Assembly: GCF_013387465.1 (NCBI RefSeq)
Contig: NZ_VYGV01000016.1
Span: 306,872-370,871 of the forward strand
Direction: 5' to 3'
Source: Hydrogenophaga aromaticivorans
GTDB taxonomy: Bacteria > Pseudomonadota > Gammaproteobacteria > Burkholderiales > Burkholderiaceae_C
DNA: 64,000 nucleotides
Part shown: piece by piece, positions 53,536 through 62,678 of the stretch
Layout: each line of letters starts with the position of its first letter
Numbering within the stretch: the stretch's first letter is position 1
Translations under genes and position numbers: made by a program
The notes under the pieces: generated by a model
Told to the model about the DNA's origin: nothing
Databases searched by the model: none
The model's input: only the letters and a program-made list of their open reading frames with translations

Positions 53536-54162
53536 CTACCAGTGCGCGTGGATGCGTCCTTCGACCACCCTGGACTCGTAGCGCTTGAGCGGGCTGTTGC
53601 CTTTCTTGATGCAGGCACCGCTGTGGGCGTCGAAAGCCCACTGGTGCTTGGGGCAGGTCAGGGTGCCGTCCTGGAGGGCCAGTTCGGGAATGTCGGTGCT
53701 CTGGTGCGGGCAGCGGCTGTCGAACACGTTGTAGGTCTGCTGGTCCCGGTAGATGAACAGCCCCCGGCCGTCGCATTCCGTGCGGACCACCGCGCCATCT
53801 TCGATCCCGGCGCTGTCCATCACGTCGTGCCACCGGGCCGTCCGGGTGAGCACCTCCGGATCGAACTCGGGGATGTTCATGGCCAGGATGATGTCCACCG
53901 CCCAGACGATCTTGGCCAGCCCCAGCGTGGGGAATGCCATCAGCAGCGCGTCCAGCACCTCCATGGGCGTGCAGCCCTCGCGCAGCGCACGGCCCAGGTA
54001 CTGCTTGAAGCCGCGTTCGGTCTGTGAATCGACCTTGGTGATGACCGAGATCAGGTTCCGGGTCTTGGGGTCCAGGTGTTTGCCCGCGTCCTTCAGGAAG
54101 GCAAAGTAGTGGCTCAGCGCGTCGGGCCGGGCCTTGAGCAGGTAGTTCAGTGCGTCACTCAT
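53536..54162 (-). CDS. Fusion of carboxymuconolactone-decarboxylase-like and Rieske domains
   Basis: 208 residues. Residues about 1-100 are a helical CMD-like domain (N-L-I-S-V-I-T-K-V-D-S-Q-T-E-R-G-F) without C-x-x-C. Residues about 115-208 form a Rieske [2Fe-2S] domain with C151-P-H153 and C170-P-K-H173. The Rieske half resembles small electron carriers of dioxygenase or nitrite reductase type. I know of no function for this combination. It lies 19 bp after the universal stress protein gene. An upstream TTG at 54168 is an alternative start. Confidence 0.85.
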   Translation of the reverse strand: MSDALNYLLKARPDALSHYFAFLKDAGKHLDPKTRNLISVITKVDSQTERGFKQYLGRALREGCTPMEVLDALLMAFPTLGLAKIVWAVDIILAMNIPEFDPEVLTRTARWHDVMDSAGIEDGAVVRTECDGRGLFIYRDQQTYNVFDSRCPHQSTDIPELALQDGTLTCPKHQWAFDAHSGACIKKGNSPLKRYESRVVEGRIHAHW

Positions 54163-54181
54163 GGTCAATCGCTTTCGGTTG

Positions 54182-55003
54182 TCAACAATGCAAAACCAGC
54201 ACCGGGTGTTCGGTCAGGCCCATCACCTTCTGCGCCACGCCGCCCACCAGGGCGCGGCCAATGCGGCCGTCGTCCCGGCTGCCCATCACGATCAGGTCGG
54301 ACCGGCTCTCGGACGCCGTGGCCAGAATCTCGGTGAAGGGCTTGCCGCAGCGCACTTCGCCCTGGGCCGCCACGCCGCCTTGCCCGGCGAGCGCCTGCAT
54401 CTCGGCGATGAAGGCCTCGGCCTGGGGACGCAGGCCTTCCGTGGCGACCACGGTCACCAGGTGCAGCGGCAGGCTGCACTGGGCCGCCACCGCGACCCCG
54501 ACGGCGAACACCTGGCGCCCTTGTGGACTGGGCTCGGCGGCCACCAGCACACGCTGGCTCCACATGCGGGCGCCGCGCGGCACGATCAGCACATGGCAGG
54601 GCGCGTGTGCCACCACCTTGCTGACCATCTCGCCCACCAGCAAATTGGCCAGGAAGCTGCGCTTGCCGCGCCGGCGGATGATGATCAGGTCGCTGGCCTG
54701 TTCCCGGGCTTCCTGCACGATCTCCTCGTAGGGCTCCTCCCCGCGGCGCAGGCGCAGCTCGATCGTCACGCCGGCCGCTCCGGCGAGCGTGCGCAGATCG
54801 GCGATCCGCTTCGCCGCCTCGCTCTCGGCGCGGGCCGCGATCTGGGGCGCCAGGGCCTCGTACTCCGGGTTGCTGACCAGGGGCATGACCGTTTGCAGCG
54901 GCAGCTGGCAGCGCGTGGCCATGCCGAAGGCCACGCTTTCGGCGCCGGTGTCGTAGGCCGTGTGTTCGGTGGCCAGCAGCAGGCGCGTGAAGAGATGGCC
55001 CAT
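54182..55003 (-). CDS. Tandem universal stress protein
   Basis: 273 residues with two UspA domains (about 1-140 and 145-273). The second ends with the ATP-binding type motif G-S-R-D-D-G-R-I-G-R-A-L-V-G-G-V-A-Q-K-V. The first has L-L-V-G-E-M-V-S-K-V instead, a weaker version. The start at 55003 begins the conserved F-T-R-L-L-L-A-T-E strand. It is part of the sulfur cluster by position. Confidence 0.88.
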   Translation of the reverse strand: MGHLFTRLLLATEHTAYDTGAESVAFGMATRCQLPLQTVMPLVSNPEYEALAPQIAARAESEAAKRIADLRTLAGAAGVTIELRLRRGEEPYEEIVQEAREQASDLIIIRRRGKRSFLANLLVGEMVSKVVAHAPCHVLIVPRGARMWSQRVLVAAEPSPQGRQVFAVGVAVAAQCSLPLHLVTVVATEGLRPQAEAFIAEMQALAGQGGVAAQGEVRCGKPFTEILATASESRSDLIVMGSRDDGRIGRALVGGVAQKVMGLTEHPVLVLHC

Positions 55004-55099
55004 GTCAGTTTTCCACGGCGCCGGAGCGCCACCCTGGACGCATGAAACAACGCCACCCAGAGGCACCGCCGGGCCGGCTTTGCCGGACGGCCAGTGCCG

Positions 55100-55115
55100 C
55101 CCCCCTTGAGGGGGG
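55100..55115. repeat. CCCCCC-TTGA-GGGGGG hairpin repeat
   Basis: A perfect 6-bp stem with a TTGA loop, followed by GTGACGCGAAGCGGCGCGGGG. This combination is a widespread intergenic element in Comamonadaceae genomes as I recall them. It separates the universal stress protein gene from the small membrane protein gene and may act as a terminator or transcript stabiliser. Confidence 0.55.
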
Positions 55116-55146
55116 TGACGCGAAGCGGCGCGGGGGGTGTTTCATC

Positions 55147-55575
55147 CTAGTGCCCTCCCGTCAGCACACCGGAAGCGGCCAGCAGGACCACCGCCGCCAC
55201 CAGAAAGCAGATCGCGGCATAGGCGTGGTCGCGCCGTTTCAGGTACAGGGGGATCAGGCCCAGCAGGGGCGCCAGTGAGCAGCCGGCCAACAGGGCAATG
55301 CCGATGAGGTTGGCCATGTCGCCCTTGTGGGCCAGCGCCAGCCAGCCCCAGCCCGTGGGCGTGTCGGTGCGCTGCAGGAATTCACCCACTGGCAGGTTCC
55401 ACAGGCCGGGCAGATCCTCCAGCGGGACATGGGGTGACAACAGTCCGGTCAGGTAGGCCGCAAAACTGAGGAACAGCGCCACGACGCCGACGCGTGTGCC
55501 CCAGTCGAGCAACAGCGCATAGCGCGATGCCTCGGCTTGTTGTTGCAGGGCGTTCGTGGATGGTGGGGTGTTCAT
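55147..55575 (-). CDS. Small membrane protein next to TauE, DUF1634-like
   Basis: 142 residues with three predicted membrane segments (about 25-45, 86-108 and 118-138). Proteins of this size often accompany TauE/SafE exporters (DUF1634 type), and it lies 13 bp downstream of that gene here. No catalytic motif is visible. The start at 55575 is the first Met before the conserved part. Confidence 0.7.
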   Translation of the reverse strand: MNTPPSTNALQQQAEASRYALLLDWGTRVGVVALFLSFAAYLTGLLSPHVPLEDLPGLWNLPVGEFLQRTDTPTGWGWLALAHKGDMANLIGIALLAGCSLAPLLGLIPLYLKRRDHAYAAICFLVAAVVLLAASGVLTGGH

Positions 55576-55588
55576 GGCGGTGTCGCTT

Positions 55589-56566
55589 TCAGGCCCAGAT
55601 GCCCAGACCCTTGAGCAGGGCCCGGATGCCCGCAAACAGCAGCAGTGCAATGACCATCCTGCGGATGATCGACGCTTTGAGCACATGCAGCAACCGGGCG
55701 CCCAGGCGTGCCCCCAGCATCATGCCCACCACCGATGGTACGGCGATCATGGGCAGCACCGCGCCACGGTTCAGGTAGACCCAGGCGGCGGAGGAGTCCA
55801 CCAGCGACAGCACCAGTCCCGACGTGCCCGCAGAGACCTTGAGGGGCGCGCCCATCAGCAGGTTGAGTGCCGGCACATTGGCCCAGCCCGCGCCAATGCC
55901 GAACATCCCGGCCATGACGCCGATGGCCAGGAACAGGACCAGCCCGATGGGCGTGCGGTGGACCTGCCAGTCGATGGAGCGCCCCGATGCGCCGTCAATG
56001 AACACGCCGTGTATGCCCAGGGCGGACGACAGACGGTCCGGTTGCGGCACGTGAGGAAATTCCGATTTCTTCGATACCAGCATCAGCACCACGATGCCCA
56101 GCACGATCACGCCCAGAGCGGTCTGGATCGCCGCGGCAGGCAGGGCCAGGCCCAGCAACGCACCGGCAATGGAACTCATGCAGGCCAGCAAGGCCAGCGG
56201 CAGCGCCAGGCGCAGGCTGGCCAGGCCACCCCGCAGCAAGAAGGGCCCGGCGGCCAGGGCACTCGCCAGCGCCACCAGCAACCCGGCGCCGCGCACAAAA
56301 TCCAGATGGAAGGGAAAGAAGCCGCCGATGATCGGAACGAAGAGCGTGCCGCCGCCGATGCCCGCAGGCACCGCCACGATGCCGATGAGGAAGCAGGTGA
56401 CGAACAGGGCCAGTGGCCAGAACCACCAGGGCATCGCACTCCCGGGCACCGCGCTGTCGCCGGCGAACGCCAGGTCGGGCAGCATGAACAACCAGCCCCA
56501 GGCCACGCAGGCTTTCAAAACGGGCATGAACGACGCAGGGGTCAACCGGGGCATGGTGGACCGCAT
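55589..56566 (-). CDS. TauE/SafE-family sulfite exporter
   Basis: 325 residues. After an N-terminal hydrophobic segment that may be a signal anchor, about eight membrane helices follow with the family repeats G-I-V-A-V-P-A-G-I-G-G-G-T-L-F-V-P (about 62-78) and G-V-M-A-G-M-F-G-I-G-A-G (about 218-229). It follows soeC with no gap (TGAATG). Together with a sulfite-oxidising enzyme it would control sulfite in the cell; direction of transport is not shown. A second Met at 56554 is possible as start. Confidence 0.88.
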   Translation of the reverse strand: MRSTMPRLTPASFMPVLKACVAWGWLFMLPDLAFAGDSAVPGSAMPWWFWPLALFVTCFLIGIVAVPAGIGGGTLFVPIIGGFFPFHLDFVRGAGLLVALASALAAGPFLLRGGLASLRLALPLALLACMSSIAGALLGLALPAAAIQTALGVIVLGIVVLMLVSKKSEFPHVPQPDRLSSALGIHGVFIDGASGRSIDWQVHRTPIGLVLFLAIGVMAGMFGIGAGWANVPALNLLMGAPLKVSAGTSGLVLSLVDSSAAWVYLNRGAVLPMIAVPSVVGMMLGARLGARLLHVLKASIIRRMVIALLLFAGIRALLKGLGIWA

Positions 56567-57508
56567 TCAGGAGATGGTCTGGTAGTACAGGTTTTGCGGG
56601 TGGTTCGCCTGCGCAAAAAAGTACCAGCGCTCGGCCAGCAAGCCCAGGTACTGCAGGGCAAAGGCCGCCAACAGCCAGGCCGTGGAGGCGCTGGACAGGG
56701 CCAGCGCCAGACACATCAGCGGCAAGGGAAACACCAGCAGCAGGAAGATCCATTTCACCGAGCGCAGCAATGCCGCGCTCTGGCCGTGGAAGAACTCCCG
56801 TGTGTTGAACGAACCGCCCATGAAGCCCTGTGCCTTCTGCACGATGCGCGGGTGCTTGATGCCGATGGCGCTCTGCACGGACGATTTGGGTTTGAGGCGG
56901 GCGTTGCGCACCAGCGAGGCGCCGCGCGAGACCGCGGCCAGCAGCGTCAACCCGATGGCCGCGAGCGCGTAAGGGGGCACCAGATCGGGCATGCCCAGCA
57001 GGGCCGCGAGCAGCGTGGCCAGGGTGAGGCCCGATGCACAACCCAGCAGCAGGTAGTTCAACAGGGTCAGGGGGCTGGCCCACTCCTGCAGGAAGCGGAC
57101 CGAGGCGTAGATCATCGCGGTGCAGACGAACAGCGCCAGGCTGAGCAGGGCGGTCACGGCGCCGATCGGCACGGTCTGGGTCCAGCCCAGATACTGGGCG
57201 CTGCCGTACACCAACAGCCCCAGCATGAAGAAGGGCAGGGCGATGACCTCGCGCGACAACCAGGATGTGCGCCACATCGTGGCCGAGCGCCAGGCGCGCT
57301 CGGGGCGTCCCAGGTGGAAGAACGAGGCGATCAGTCCCAGCCCCGTCAGCACCAGTGCCACCAGGCTGCCCAGGAACAGGAACTGCCGGCCGGCGGCTGC
57401 GTCGGTCTGGGACAGAAGGGTCAGTTCGGCGCCATACAGCGCAAAAAACAGCCCTTGCGCGGCACCGATCAGCGTCGTCAAAAAAATGACCGAAAAAGCG
57501 GGTCTCAT
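56567..57508 (-). CDS. soeC: SoeC/DmsC-type membrane anchor subunit
   Basis: 313 residues with about eight membrane helices, F-F-H-L-G-R-P-E-R-A-W (about residue 63) being the DmsC hallmark. DmsC-type anchors exchange electrons with the quinone pool. It follows the iron-sulfur subunit gene by 18 bp. The gene symbol rests on the context (SoeABC order with TauE and SulP); a DMSO-reductase-like role cannot be excluded from this subunit alone. Confidence 0.82.
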   Translation of the reverse strand: MRPAFSVIFLTTLIGAAQGLFFALYGAELTLLSQTDAAAGRQFLFLGSLVALVLTGLGLIASFFHLGRPERAWRSATMWRTSWLSREVIALPFFMLGLLVYGSAQYLGWTQTVPIGAVTALLSLALFVCTAMIYASVRFLQEWASPLTLLNYLLLGCASGLTLATLLAALLGMPDLVPPYALAAIGLTLLAAVSRGASLVRNARLKPKSSVQSAIGIKHPRIVQKAQGFMGGSFNTREFFHGQSAALLRSVKWIFLLLVFPLPLMCLALALSSASTAWLLAAFALQYLGLLAERWYFFAQANHPQNLYYQTIS

Positions 57509-57526
57509 GGTGTGGGGTGCTGCGGT

Positions 57527-58255
57527 TCAGGTGGCGAAATCTTCGTGTCCCGGGTCGCGGTGGGCGGCGTCGGCGGGCCGGCTGTCGATCTTCAGCGGGT
57601 TGTCCACGCGCTCCAGATCTTCGGCATGGATCCGCATCTCCGTCTTGCGCCGGGGCAGGTAGTGGTTGGCCGGGCGGGTGCCCCATTCGGGCATGAGCTG
57701 GTAGCCGCCGCGCTCGGCGATGGCCTGGGAGACCACGGACTCAGGGTCGTGCACATCGCCGAACAGGCGCGCGTTGGACGGACAGGCCAGCACGCAGGCC
57801 GGCTTGCGTTCGCGCTCGGGCAGGGCCTGGTCGGTGACCCGGTCCACACACAGGGTGCACTTGGTCATGACCTTGCGCTGTTCATCGAACTCGCGCGCAC
57901 CGTAGGGGCAGGCCCAGGTGCAGTATTTGCAGCCGATGCACTTGTCGTAGTCGACCAGCACGATGCCGTCTTCGGCCCGCTTGTAGCTGGCGCCGGTGGG
58001 GCAGACCGGCACGCAGGGCGGGTCTTCGCAGTGCAGGCACGACTTGGGGAAGTGCACCGTCTGCGTGATGGGAAACTCGCCCACTTCAAAGGTCTGCACC
58101 CGGTTGAAGAAGGTGCCGTTCGGATCGGCCCCATAGGGATTCAGGTCGGTCAGCGCACCCGCCGTGCCCGAGGTGTTCCACTGTTTGCAGCTCGTCACGC
58201 AGGCGTGGCAGCCCACACACACGTTGAGGTCGATCACCAGAGCCAGCTGGGTCAT
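57527..58255 (-). CDS. soeB: SoeB-type iron-sulfur subunit (four [4Fe-4S] clusters)
   Basis: 242 residues. Four Cys groups are visible, starting with C13-V-G-C-H-A-C-V-T-S-C, then C-L-H-C-E-D-P-P-C, C-I-G-C-K-Y-C-T-W-A-C-P and C-T-L-C-V-D. This is the DmsB/NrfC layout that carries electrons between the molybdenum subunit and the membrane anchor. The start overlaps the soeA stop by 4 bp. The last about 45 residues are a polar tail. Confidence 0.9.
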   Translation of the reverse strand: MTQLALVIDLNVCVGCHACVTSCKQWNTSGTAGALTDLNPYGADPNGTFFNRVQTFEVGEFPITQTVHFPKSCLHCEDPPCVPVCPTGASYKRAEDGIVLVDYDKCIGCKYCTWACPYGAREFDEQRKVMTKCTLCVDRVTDQALPERERKPACVLACPSNARLFGDVHDPESVVSQAIAERGGYQLMPEWGTRPANHYLPRRKTEMRIHAEDLERVDNPLKIDSRPADAAHRDPGHEDFAT

Positions 58256-61173
58256 TTGCGTCCCCCTTTGCCGGCAAACCAGGCCTGCCAGCGGGCAGGG
58301 GCCGCCTCGACCCCGGGCGCTCTGGGCACGGCCTTGAACTGTGGCCAGCTCTGTTCAGGCTCGCCGGCTTGCGCCTTGTAGATGCGCACGCGCACGTCGT
58401 ACCAGGCGGCCTGACCGGTGATCGGGTCCGAGTTGGACAGGGACGCACCGGCACCCGATGGCGGCAGTTCTTCCGAGATCAGGTGGTTGAGCAGAAATCC
58501 GCGCTGCGCTTCGTTGGCGTCCGGCGTCAGGTTCCAGGCGCCGGCGGACTTGCCGATGGCGTTCCAGGTCCAGACCGTGCCGGGCTCCACGGCCTCCGAA
58601 TAGCGGCACATGCAGCGCACCTTGCCCCACTGCGACTCGACCCACATCCAGCCGCCATCGGCGATGCCTTCGGCGCTGGCGGTTTTGGGATTGACGAACA
58701 GGTAGTTGTGCGTGTGGATCTGGCGCAGCCAGGCGTTCTGCGAGTCCCAGGAGTGGTACATCGCCATCGGGCGCTGGGTGATGGCGTTGAGCGGGTACCT
58801 GACGGTGTCGGTGGCCTGTTCTTCCAGCGGCACGTAGTAGAACGGCAGCGGGTCGAAGTAGGTCTCGACGCGTTTGCGCAGGTGCTCAGGCGGCTGCTTG
58901 CCCGCGCGTTTGCCCTGCGCCGCGCGCCGGAAGCCCTGCAGGAATTCCGAGTAGATGTGGATGACGATCGGGTCCTTGTCGCGCCGCAGGCCCATCTGCT
59001 GTGCCCACTCCATGTAGCCCCGGTTCCAGTTGCGCATGTACTGGTGTTCGGGCGGCATCTGGTGGTGGAAGACGCAGTTGTTCTTCTCGTACATCTCCCA
59101 TTGCTTGGGATTGGGCTCGCCCCGCATCGACTTCTCACCGGCCTTGCCCCGCCAGCCCGCGAGGAAGCCGATGCCCGAGCCGGGCGCGGTTTCGTAGTTG
59201 ACGATGAAGTCCGGGTAGTTGCGGAACTTGCGCGTGCCGTCGGCCTGCGTGAACGCGGGCAGCTTGAGGCGGCCGGCCAGTTCGACCAGCACTTCCTGGA
59301 ACGGTTTGCAGTCGCCCTTGGGCGGCACCACCGGGATGCGCACCGCGTCCACCGGTCCGTCGAACTCGGAGATCGGGCGGTCCAGCATGGACATGCAGTC
59401 GTGCCGCTCCAGGTAGGTGGTGTCGGGCAGGATGAGGTCGGCAAAAGCCGTCATCTCCGACTGGAAGGCATCGCAGACCACCAGGAACGGGATCTTGTAT
59501 TCCCCGCTGTGTTCGCCCTCGGTGTGCTTGTCGTTCAGCATCTGGCGCACTTCGGCGGTGTTCATGGTGGAGTTCCACGCCATGTTCGCCATGAAGATCA
59601 GCAAGGTGTCGATCGGGTACGGGTCCCCGCGCCAGGCGTTGGTGATGACGTTGTGCATCAGGCCGTGGGCCGACAGCGGGTGTTCCCAGGAGAAGCCCTT
59701 GTCGATCCGCACCGGCTGGCCCTGGGCGTCCACGAACAGGTCGTCCGGGCTCTCCGGCCAGCCCAGCGGCGCGCCATCGAGCGGCGTGTCGGGCTTGACG
59801 GCCTGCGGTCCCTTGGGCGGGCGGGCATTGGGCGGCACGGCGCGCGGATACGGGGCCTTGTGCCGGAAGCCGCCCGGGCGGTCGATGGTGCCCAGCAGCG
59901 ACATCAGGATCGCCAGCGAGCGGATGGTCTGGAAGCCGTTGGAGTGCGCCGCCAGCCCGCGCATGGCGTGGAAGGCCACCGGGTTGCCCTTGACCGAGGG
60001 GTGCCGCTGGCCCCAGCTGTCGGTCCAGGCGATCGGCAGCTCGATCTTCTGGTCGCGCGCGGTGATGCCCATTTCGTGGGCCAGGCGCCGGATGGTCTCT
60101 GCCGGGATGCCGGTGATGCCCTCGGCCCATTCCGGTGTGTAGGGCTTCACGCGCTCCTGCAGCAGCTGGAAGGCGGGCACGGCGGCCGTGCCGTCGGGCA
60201 TCTTGAAATGCCCCAGCAACGCCGGGTCTGCGCCCTCGGCGTGATCGGCGACCGGGCTGTCGGTCAGCCGGTCCCACCAGTGGAAGTTGGCGGGTCGCAG
60301 CGGGTTGACGGTGTCGCCGTCGGCCTTGCGCAGGAACATGCCGAAGTCGTCGCTGGCATCGTCCTGGTTCACCAGCTGGCCGGCGTTGGTGTAGCGGGCC
60401 AGGAACTCGCGGTCGTACAGGCCGAGCTTGATGAGTTCGTGGATCAGCGCCAGCAACAGGGCGCCATCGGTGCCGGGTTTGATGGGCACCCACTCGTCGG
60501 CGATGGCGGAATAGCCGGTGCGCACCGGGTTGATCGACACGAAGCGCCCGCCGTTGCGCTTGAACTTCGACAGCGCCGTCTTCATCGGGTTGGAGTGGTG
60601 GTCTTCGGCCGTGCCGATCATCACGAACAGCTTGGCGCGCTCCAGGTCCGGGCCGCCGAATTCCCAGAACGAGCCGCCGATGGTGTAGATCATGCCGGCG
60701 GCCATATTGACCGAGCAGAAGCCGCCGTGCGCCGCGTAGTTGGGCGTGCCGAACTGGCGCGCGAACAGGCCGGTCAGGGCCTGCATCTGGTCGCGCCCGG
60801 TGAAGAGGGCGAACTGTTTGGGGTCGGTGGAGCGGATCTTCTGCAGCCGCTGCGCCAGCATCGAGAAGGCTTCTTCCCACTCGATCTCGACAAACTCGCC
60901 ATCGCCGCGTTCGCTGCCGGGCTTGCGCAGCAGCGGCTTGGTGAGGCGGGCCGGCGAGTACTGCTTCATGATGCCCGACGAACCCTTGGCGCAGATCACG
61001 CCCTGGTTCAGGGGGTGCTCGGGGTTGCCCTCGATGTAACGAACCTCGCCGTTGCGCAGGTGCACCCGGATGCCGCAGCGGCAGGCGCACATGTAACAGG
61101 TGGTGTTGCGCGTCTCGGTGGTGGCGCCCGCCAGTGGGGGGCTGCAGGGGTCGTGAAGCGGTGTGGCGGACAT
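58252..61173 (-). CDS. soeA: SoeA-type molybdopterin oxidoreductase (probable sulfite dehydrogenase)
   Basis: 973 residues. The N-terminal [4Fe-4S] site is C26-x-x-C29-x-x-x-C33 with C61. The molybdenum ligand is probably C153 in G-G-F-C-S-V-N, as in polysulfide reductase-type enzymes. There is no Tat signal, so the complex should face the cytoplasm, as described for SoeABC of purple sulfur bacteria, which oxidises sulfite to sulfate and feeds the quinone pool. Neighbouring TauE and SulP genes fit this. Polysulfide or thiosulfate reductase activity is an alternative. The start at 61173 is the Met before the conserved region; the frame continues to 61206. Confidence 0.87.
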   Translation of the reverse strand: MSATPLHDPCSPPLAGATTETRNTTCYMCACRCGIRVHLRNGEVRYIEGNPEHPLNQGVICAKGSSGIMKQYSPARLTKPLLRKPGSERGDGEFVEIEWEEAFSMLAQRLQKIRSTDPKQFALFTGRDQMQALTGLFARQFGTPNYAAHGGFCSVNMAAGMIYTIGGSFWEFGGPDLERAKLFVMIGTAEDHHSNPMKTALSKFKRNGGRFVSINPVRTGYSAIADEWVPIKPGTDGALLLALIHELIKLGLYDREFLARYTNAGQLVNQDDASDDFGMFLRKADGDTVNPLRPANFHWWDRLTDSPVADHAEGADPALLGHFKMPDGTAAVPAFQLLQERVKPYTPEWAEGITGIPAETIRRLAHEMGITARDQKIELPIAWTDSWGQRHPSVKGNPVAFHAMRGLAAHSNGFQTIRSLAILMSLLGTIDRPGGFRHKAPYPRAVPPNARPPKGPQAVKPDTPLDGAPLGWPESPDDLFVDAQGQPVRIDKGFSWEHPLSAHGLMHNVITNAWRGDPYPIDTLLIFMANMAWNSTMNTAEVRQMLNDKHTEGEHSGEYKIPFLVVCDAFQSEMTAFADLILPDTTYLERHDCMSMLDRPISEFDGPVDAVRIPVVPPKGDCKPFQEVLVELAGRLKLPAFTQADGTRKFRNYPDFIVNYETAPGSGIGFLAGWRGKAGEKSMRGEPNPKQWEMYEKNNCVFHHQMPPEHQYMRNWNRGYMEWAQQMGLRRDKDPIVIHIYSEFLQGFRRAAQGKRAGKQPPEHLRKRVETYFDPLPFYYVPLEEQATDTVRYPLNAITQRPMAMYHSWDSQNAWLRQIHTHNYLFVNPKTASAEGIADGGWMWVESQWGKVRCMCRYSEAVEPGTVWTWNAIGKSAGAWNLTPDANEAQRGFLLNHLISEELPPSGAGASLSNSDPITGQAAWYDVRVRIYKAQAGEPEQSWPQFKAVPRAPGVEAAPARWQAWFAGKGGRK

Positions 61174-61399
61174 GCGTGGGTGTCTTTTCGCTAAAGATGG
61201 AGCCATGCCAACCGTCCACCCTCGCTTCGCACAGGCCGGACTGTCAGTAGGGTCTTATTAAAGACAGGGGGCGCAGCCCCGTCTATTACCGACACGGGTG
61301 AGCCGGCATCACCCAGATGGGTAGCGTGGCCGGTGCCGGGTGCGCTGGAAAACCGCCTGCGAACCCGCGGGAACTGCTCTCAGGCGACTTGGGGTTTTC

Positions 61400-61419
61400 A
61401 GCATGTATCCGTACATGCT
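61400..61419. promoter_or_regulatory. Inverted repeat upstream of the sensor kinase
   Basis: AGCATGTA-TCCG-TACATGCT is a perfect 8-bp inverted repeat with a 4-base spacer, 57 bp before the kinase start chosen here. It lies in the region shared with the divergent soeA promoter. It is a candidate operator, perhaps for the response regulator encoded with the kinase; it does not match the NarL heptamer consensus. Confidence 0.45.
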
Positions 61420-61475
61420 TGTGCACTACTATGGTTTGTTCGCAATCCGATACCCCACCGGGTTCCACCCACGAC

Positions 61476-62678
61476 ATGTCCACGCTCACAGTCAACCCTT
61501 CGCTGGATGGTGCCGCCGCCATCTTGGGAGTGGTCCCGTCCGGGACTTCGGGCGACGACGATCTGGAGTTGCTGCTGGAGCGCTTTCTGGTGTCCATCGC
61601 CGCGCTGGCGGGCGCCCAGGCGGGCGCTGTGCGGGTGCTGACCGACGACGGGCTTCACATGCGGCTGGTTGCGCAGCAGGGCCTGCCCCCCCATGTGCAG
61701 GAGGCCGAGCAGCTGGTGGACCGGGGATGCGGCATGTGCGGCACCGCGGGCGGCGCCGACGGGCTGGGCTGGGTGGACGATCTGCGGTCCTGTGACCGGC
61801 AAGGCGGCGGGCACTATTTCGGCGGGCAGTGCAAAGGCGTGCTGGCCATCTCGCTGGTGCACGCCGATCAGGTGCTGGGTATCTACAACCTGTTTTTTGA
61901 ATCCAGGGTCCAGATCCCGCCAGCGACGCAGACCATCCTGCGCCTGATCGGGCAGTTGCTGGGCCTCTCGCTGCACAACGCCCGGATCGAGCGCGAGCGC
62001 CTGCGGGTGACCGTGATGAAGGAACGCCAGGAAATGGTCAACGAAGTGCACGACTCGATCGCGCAGACCCTGGCCTACGCGCGCATGCGCCTGCCCCTGC
62101 TGAACGACGCCATGCTGGCCCACGACGACACCCGGGCCATCAAGTATTTTTCGGACGTCAAGCAGGCGGTGGGGGAGGTGCACGACAACCTGCGCGAGGT
62201 CATGACCTATTTCCGCACCCGCATGGACCCGCTGGGTCTGCTGCACGCGCTCCAGGGCATCGCCGACGGCTTCTACGGTCGCAACGGCATCGCGCTGGAG
62301 ATCCGGAACACGGTCCGGCACCTGAACCTGTCCGATGCACAGGAGGTCCAGGTGTTTTTCATCGTGCAGGAAGCGCTGGCCAACATCGCCAAACACTCCA
62401 TGGCCCGCCACGCGGCAATCATCATCAACAAGACGCCCGCAGGCCTCGAGTTCGTGGTCGAGGACGATGGCCTGGGCATGGCCGCGCCGGGCGTTTCCAC
62501 CATCGTGACCTCGGCCAAGGAGCTCGCAGCGCCCACCCATTTCGGGCTGGAGATCATGCAGAGCCGGGCGCAGCGCCTGGGGGCGAGCCTGGAGGTCGGC
62601 GACAACGCGGGGGGTGGTACCCACGTGCGCCTGCTGTTGCCCACGCCACCCGCCACCACCGCAGAACACACACAATGA
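61476..62678 (+). CDS. NarX-like sensor histidine kinase with Cys-containing GAF domain
   Basis: 400 residues, no membrane segments. A GAF domain (about 30-175) carries C85-G-M-C88, C106 and C119, able in principle to hold an iron-sulfur cluster or sense redox state. The HisKA_3 phosphoacceptor is H192 in E-V-H-D-S-I-A-Q-T-L, and the ATPase part has E-D-D-G-L-G-M near residue 328. I chose the ATG at 61476; an in-frame ATG at 61431 would add 15 residues, and neither has a clear ribosome binding site. It overlaps the response regulator gene by 4 bp and is divergent from soeABC. Confidence 0.87.
   Translation: MSTLTVNPSLDGAAAILGVVPSGTSGDDDLELLLERFLVSIAALAGAQAGAVRVLTDDGLHMRLVAQQGLPPHVQEAEQLVDRGCGMCGTAGGADGLGWVDDLRSCDRQGGGHYFGGQCKGVLAISLVHADQVLGIYNLFFESRVQIPPATQTILRLIGQLLGLSLHNARIERERLRVTVMKERQEMVNEVHDSIAQTLAYARMRLPLLNDAMLAHDDTRAIKYFSDVKQAVGEVHDNLREVMTYFRTRMDPLGLLHALQGIADGFYGRNGIALEIRNTVRHLNLSDAQEVQVFFIVQEALANIAKHSMARHAAIIINKTPAGLEFVVEDDGLGMAAPGVSTIVTSAKELAAPTHFGLEIMQSRAQRLGASLEVGDNAGGGTHVRLLLPTPPATTAEHTQ

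Noticed and set aside
51740-53833. 697-residue minus-strand frame overlapping SulP in another frame
   Set aside because: SulP has full membrane and STAS features; the alternative frame is Ala/Gly/Arg-rich without domains.
55556-58381. 941-residue plus-strand frame opposite tauE/soeC/soeB
   Set aside because: Low-complexity Gln/Gly/Arg/His composition and complete overlap with three well-supported genes.
58369-61194. 941-residue plus-strand frame opposite soeA
   Set aside because: Shadow frame with repetitive Val/His/Gly/Arg composition; soeA has clear cofactor motifs.
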